Positions 15,830 to 16,068 of a DNA stretch of 16,068 nucleotides are shown one piece after another. Source of the DNA: an uncultured Muribaculaceae bacterium (lineage in GTDB: Bacteria > Bacteroidota > Bacteroidia > Bacteroidales > Muribaculaceae); NCBI GenBank assembly GCA_910584185.1, contig CAJTYC010000060.1, positions 1 to 16,068 on the forward strand. The letters run 5' to 3'. The notes under the pieces are model-generated. The model worked only from the letters and a program-made list of their open reading frames with translations. It had not been told where the DNA came from and made no database searches. Numbering within the stretch: position 1 is the first letter of the stretch; every line of letters starts with the position of its first letter. A program made the position numbers and the translations under genes.

Positions 15830-15919
15830 GCAAAAAGCCGCATAGGGTGTTAAGTGTGCCGCGGCTAAGCCGCGGCCACAAAGCCCACCCAAAGCAAAAA
15901 AGCTGCATAGCGGTTTAGG
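15827..15919. repeat. Imperfect direct repeat flanking a GC-rich hairpin
   Basis: A copy beginning AAAGCAAAAAGCCGCATAG (15827-15854) and one beginning AAAGCAAAAAAGCTGCATAG (15891-15919) match at about 23 of 29 aligned positions. The hairpin at 15858-15876 lies between them. This is the main content of the 227-base gap between meaB and tRNA-Pro; I see no open reading frame of note there. Confidence 0.6.
15858..15876. repeat. Perfect GC-rich inverted repeat
   Basis: GCCGCGGC, TAA, GCCGCGGC: each arm is itself palindromic, so it forms an 8-bp stem with a three-base loop on either strand. It can be extended by TGT/ACA with one bulged C. No T-run follows on either side, so it is not a standard intrinsic terminator. 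A small second hairpin, GCGC-AAA-GCGC, is at 15930-15940. Confidence 0.85.
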
Positions 15920-15980
15920 AGGAGCGTGAGCGCAAAGCGCGAAAAAAAAGAGAAAAAAAGCAAAGACAAAACAAAAAAAT

Positions 15981-16011
15981 TTGCAAAATCAAAAAAAAGT
16001 CACTAACTTTG
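15981..16011 (+). promoter_or_regulatory. Promoter of tRNA-Pro(TGG)
   Basis: TTG (15981-15983), 20 bases, then TAACTTTG (16004-16011) matches the Bacteroidetes -33/-7 pattern with the same spacing as the tRNA-Pro(CGG) promoter. The tRNA begins 10 bases after the -7 box. Confidence 0.8.
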
Positions 16012-16021
16012 CCAAACTTTT

Positions 16022-16068
16022 CGGGGCGTAGCGCAGTCCGGTTAGCGCACCTGCTTTGGGAGCAGGGG
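16022..16068 (+). tRNA. tRNA-Pro (anticodon TGG), 3' part outside window
   Basis: Acceptor 5' strand CGGGGCG, TA, D-stem GCGC/GCGC around AGTCCGGTTA, then anticodon stem CCTGC/GCAGG with loop TTTGGGA carrying TGG, which reads Pro CCA. The window ends just after the anticodon arm. Together with the CGG tRNA, two of the proline isoacceptors lie in this window as separate units. Confidence 0.94.

Noticed and set aside
15795..16021. Mobile element or integration site next to tRNA-Pro(TGG)
   Set aside because: No integrase or transposase gene is present and the repeats lie at the 5' side of the tRNA, whereas integrative elements normally use the 3' end.

Overview
The window is ordinary-looking Bacteroidales chromosome, possibly from Muribaculaceae (the family is inference). 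Support for this: several transcription starts are preceded by the Bacteroidetes -7 box TAnnTTTG, with a TTG/TTTG about 19-20 bases upstream at three of them. Start codons lack clear Shine-Dalgarno sequences, tRNA genes have no encoded CCA, and the protein set (MetRS with a KISTS loop, TopA with three C-terminal repeats, DUF1573 proteins, MeaB) is typical of the order. I see no insertion sequence, integrase, phage gene, CRISPR array or toxin/antitoxin pair.

Layout. 1-245: a minus-strand stable-RNA unit with a good promoter, the bacterial SRP RNA and then, 4 bases on, tRNA-Thr(TGT), which runs off the window. A hairpin insulates it from the next gene. 312-4927: two minus-strand genes, RNase R and a secreted six-hairpin glycosidase with a C-terminal carbohydrate-binding-like domain. 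4928-5407: a 9-bp tandem repeat upstream of rnr, then tRNA-Pro(CGG) with promoter and terminator, then the metG promoter region. 5408-7441: metG on the plus strand. 7442-12974: a large AsmA-family envelope protein and topA, both minus. metG and the AsmA gene are convergent and their stop codons touch. 13202-15794: a plus-strand operon of two DUF1573 proteins and meaB, divergent from topA. 15795-16021: a gene-free stretch with tandem, direct and inverted repeats. 16022-16068: the 5' part of tRNA-Pro(TGG).

The genes are mostly housekeeping: translation (SRP RNA, three tRNAs, MetRS), RNA decay (RNase R), supercoiling (TopA), envelope maintenance (AsmA-like), glycan breakdown and the B12/methylmalonyl-CoA pathway (MeaB). 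No multigene system of a new kind is evident. The most interesting signals are in the non-coding and compositional layer. They are a 73-base stretch without a single G across the meaB stop codon (35 C), whose opposite strand has a strong G-quadruplex pattern; a growing A+C bias toward the end of that operon; the 9-bp repeat before rnr; the abutting metG/AsmA stops; and an inverted repeat just before the AsmA start. The antisense ORFs of up to about 590 codons inside rnr, metG, topA and the glycosidase gene are shadows.
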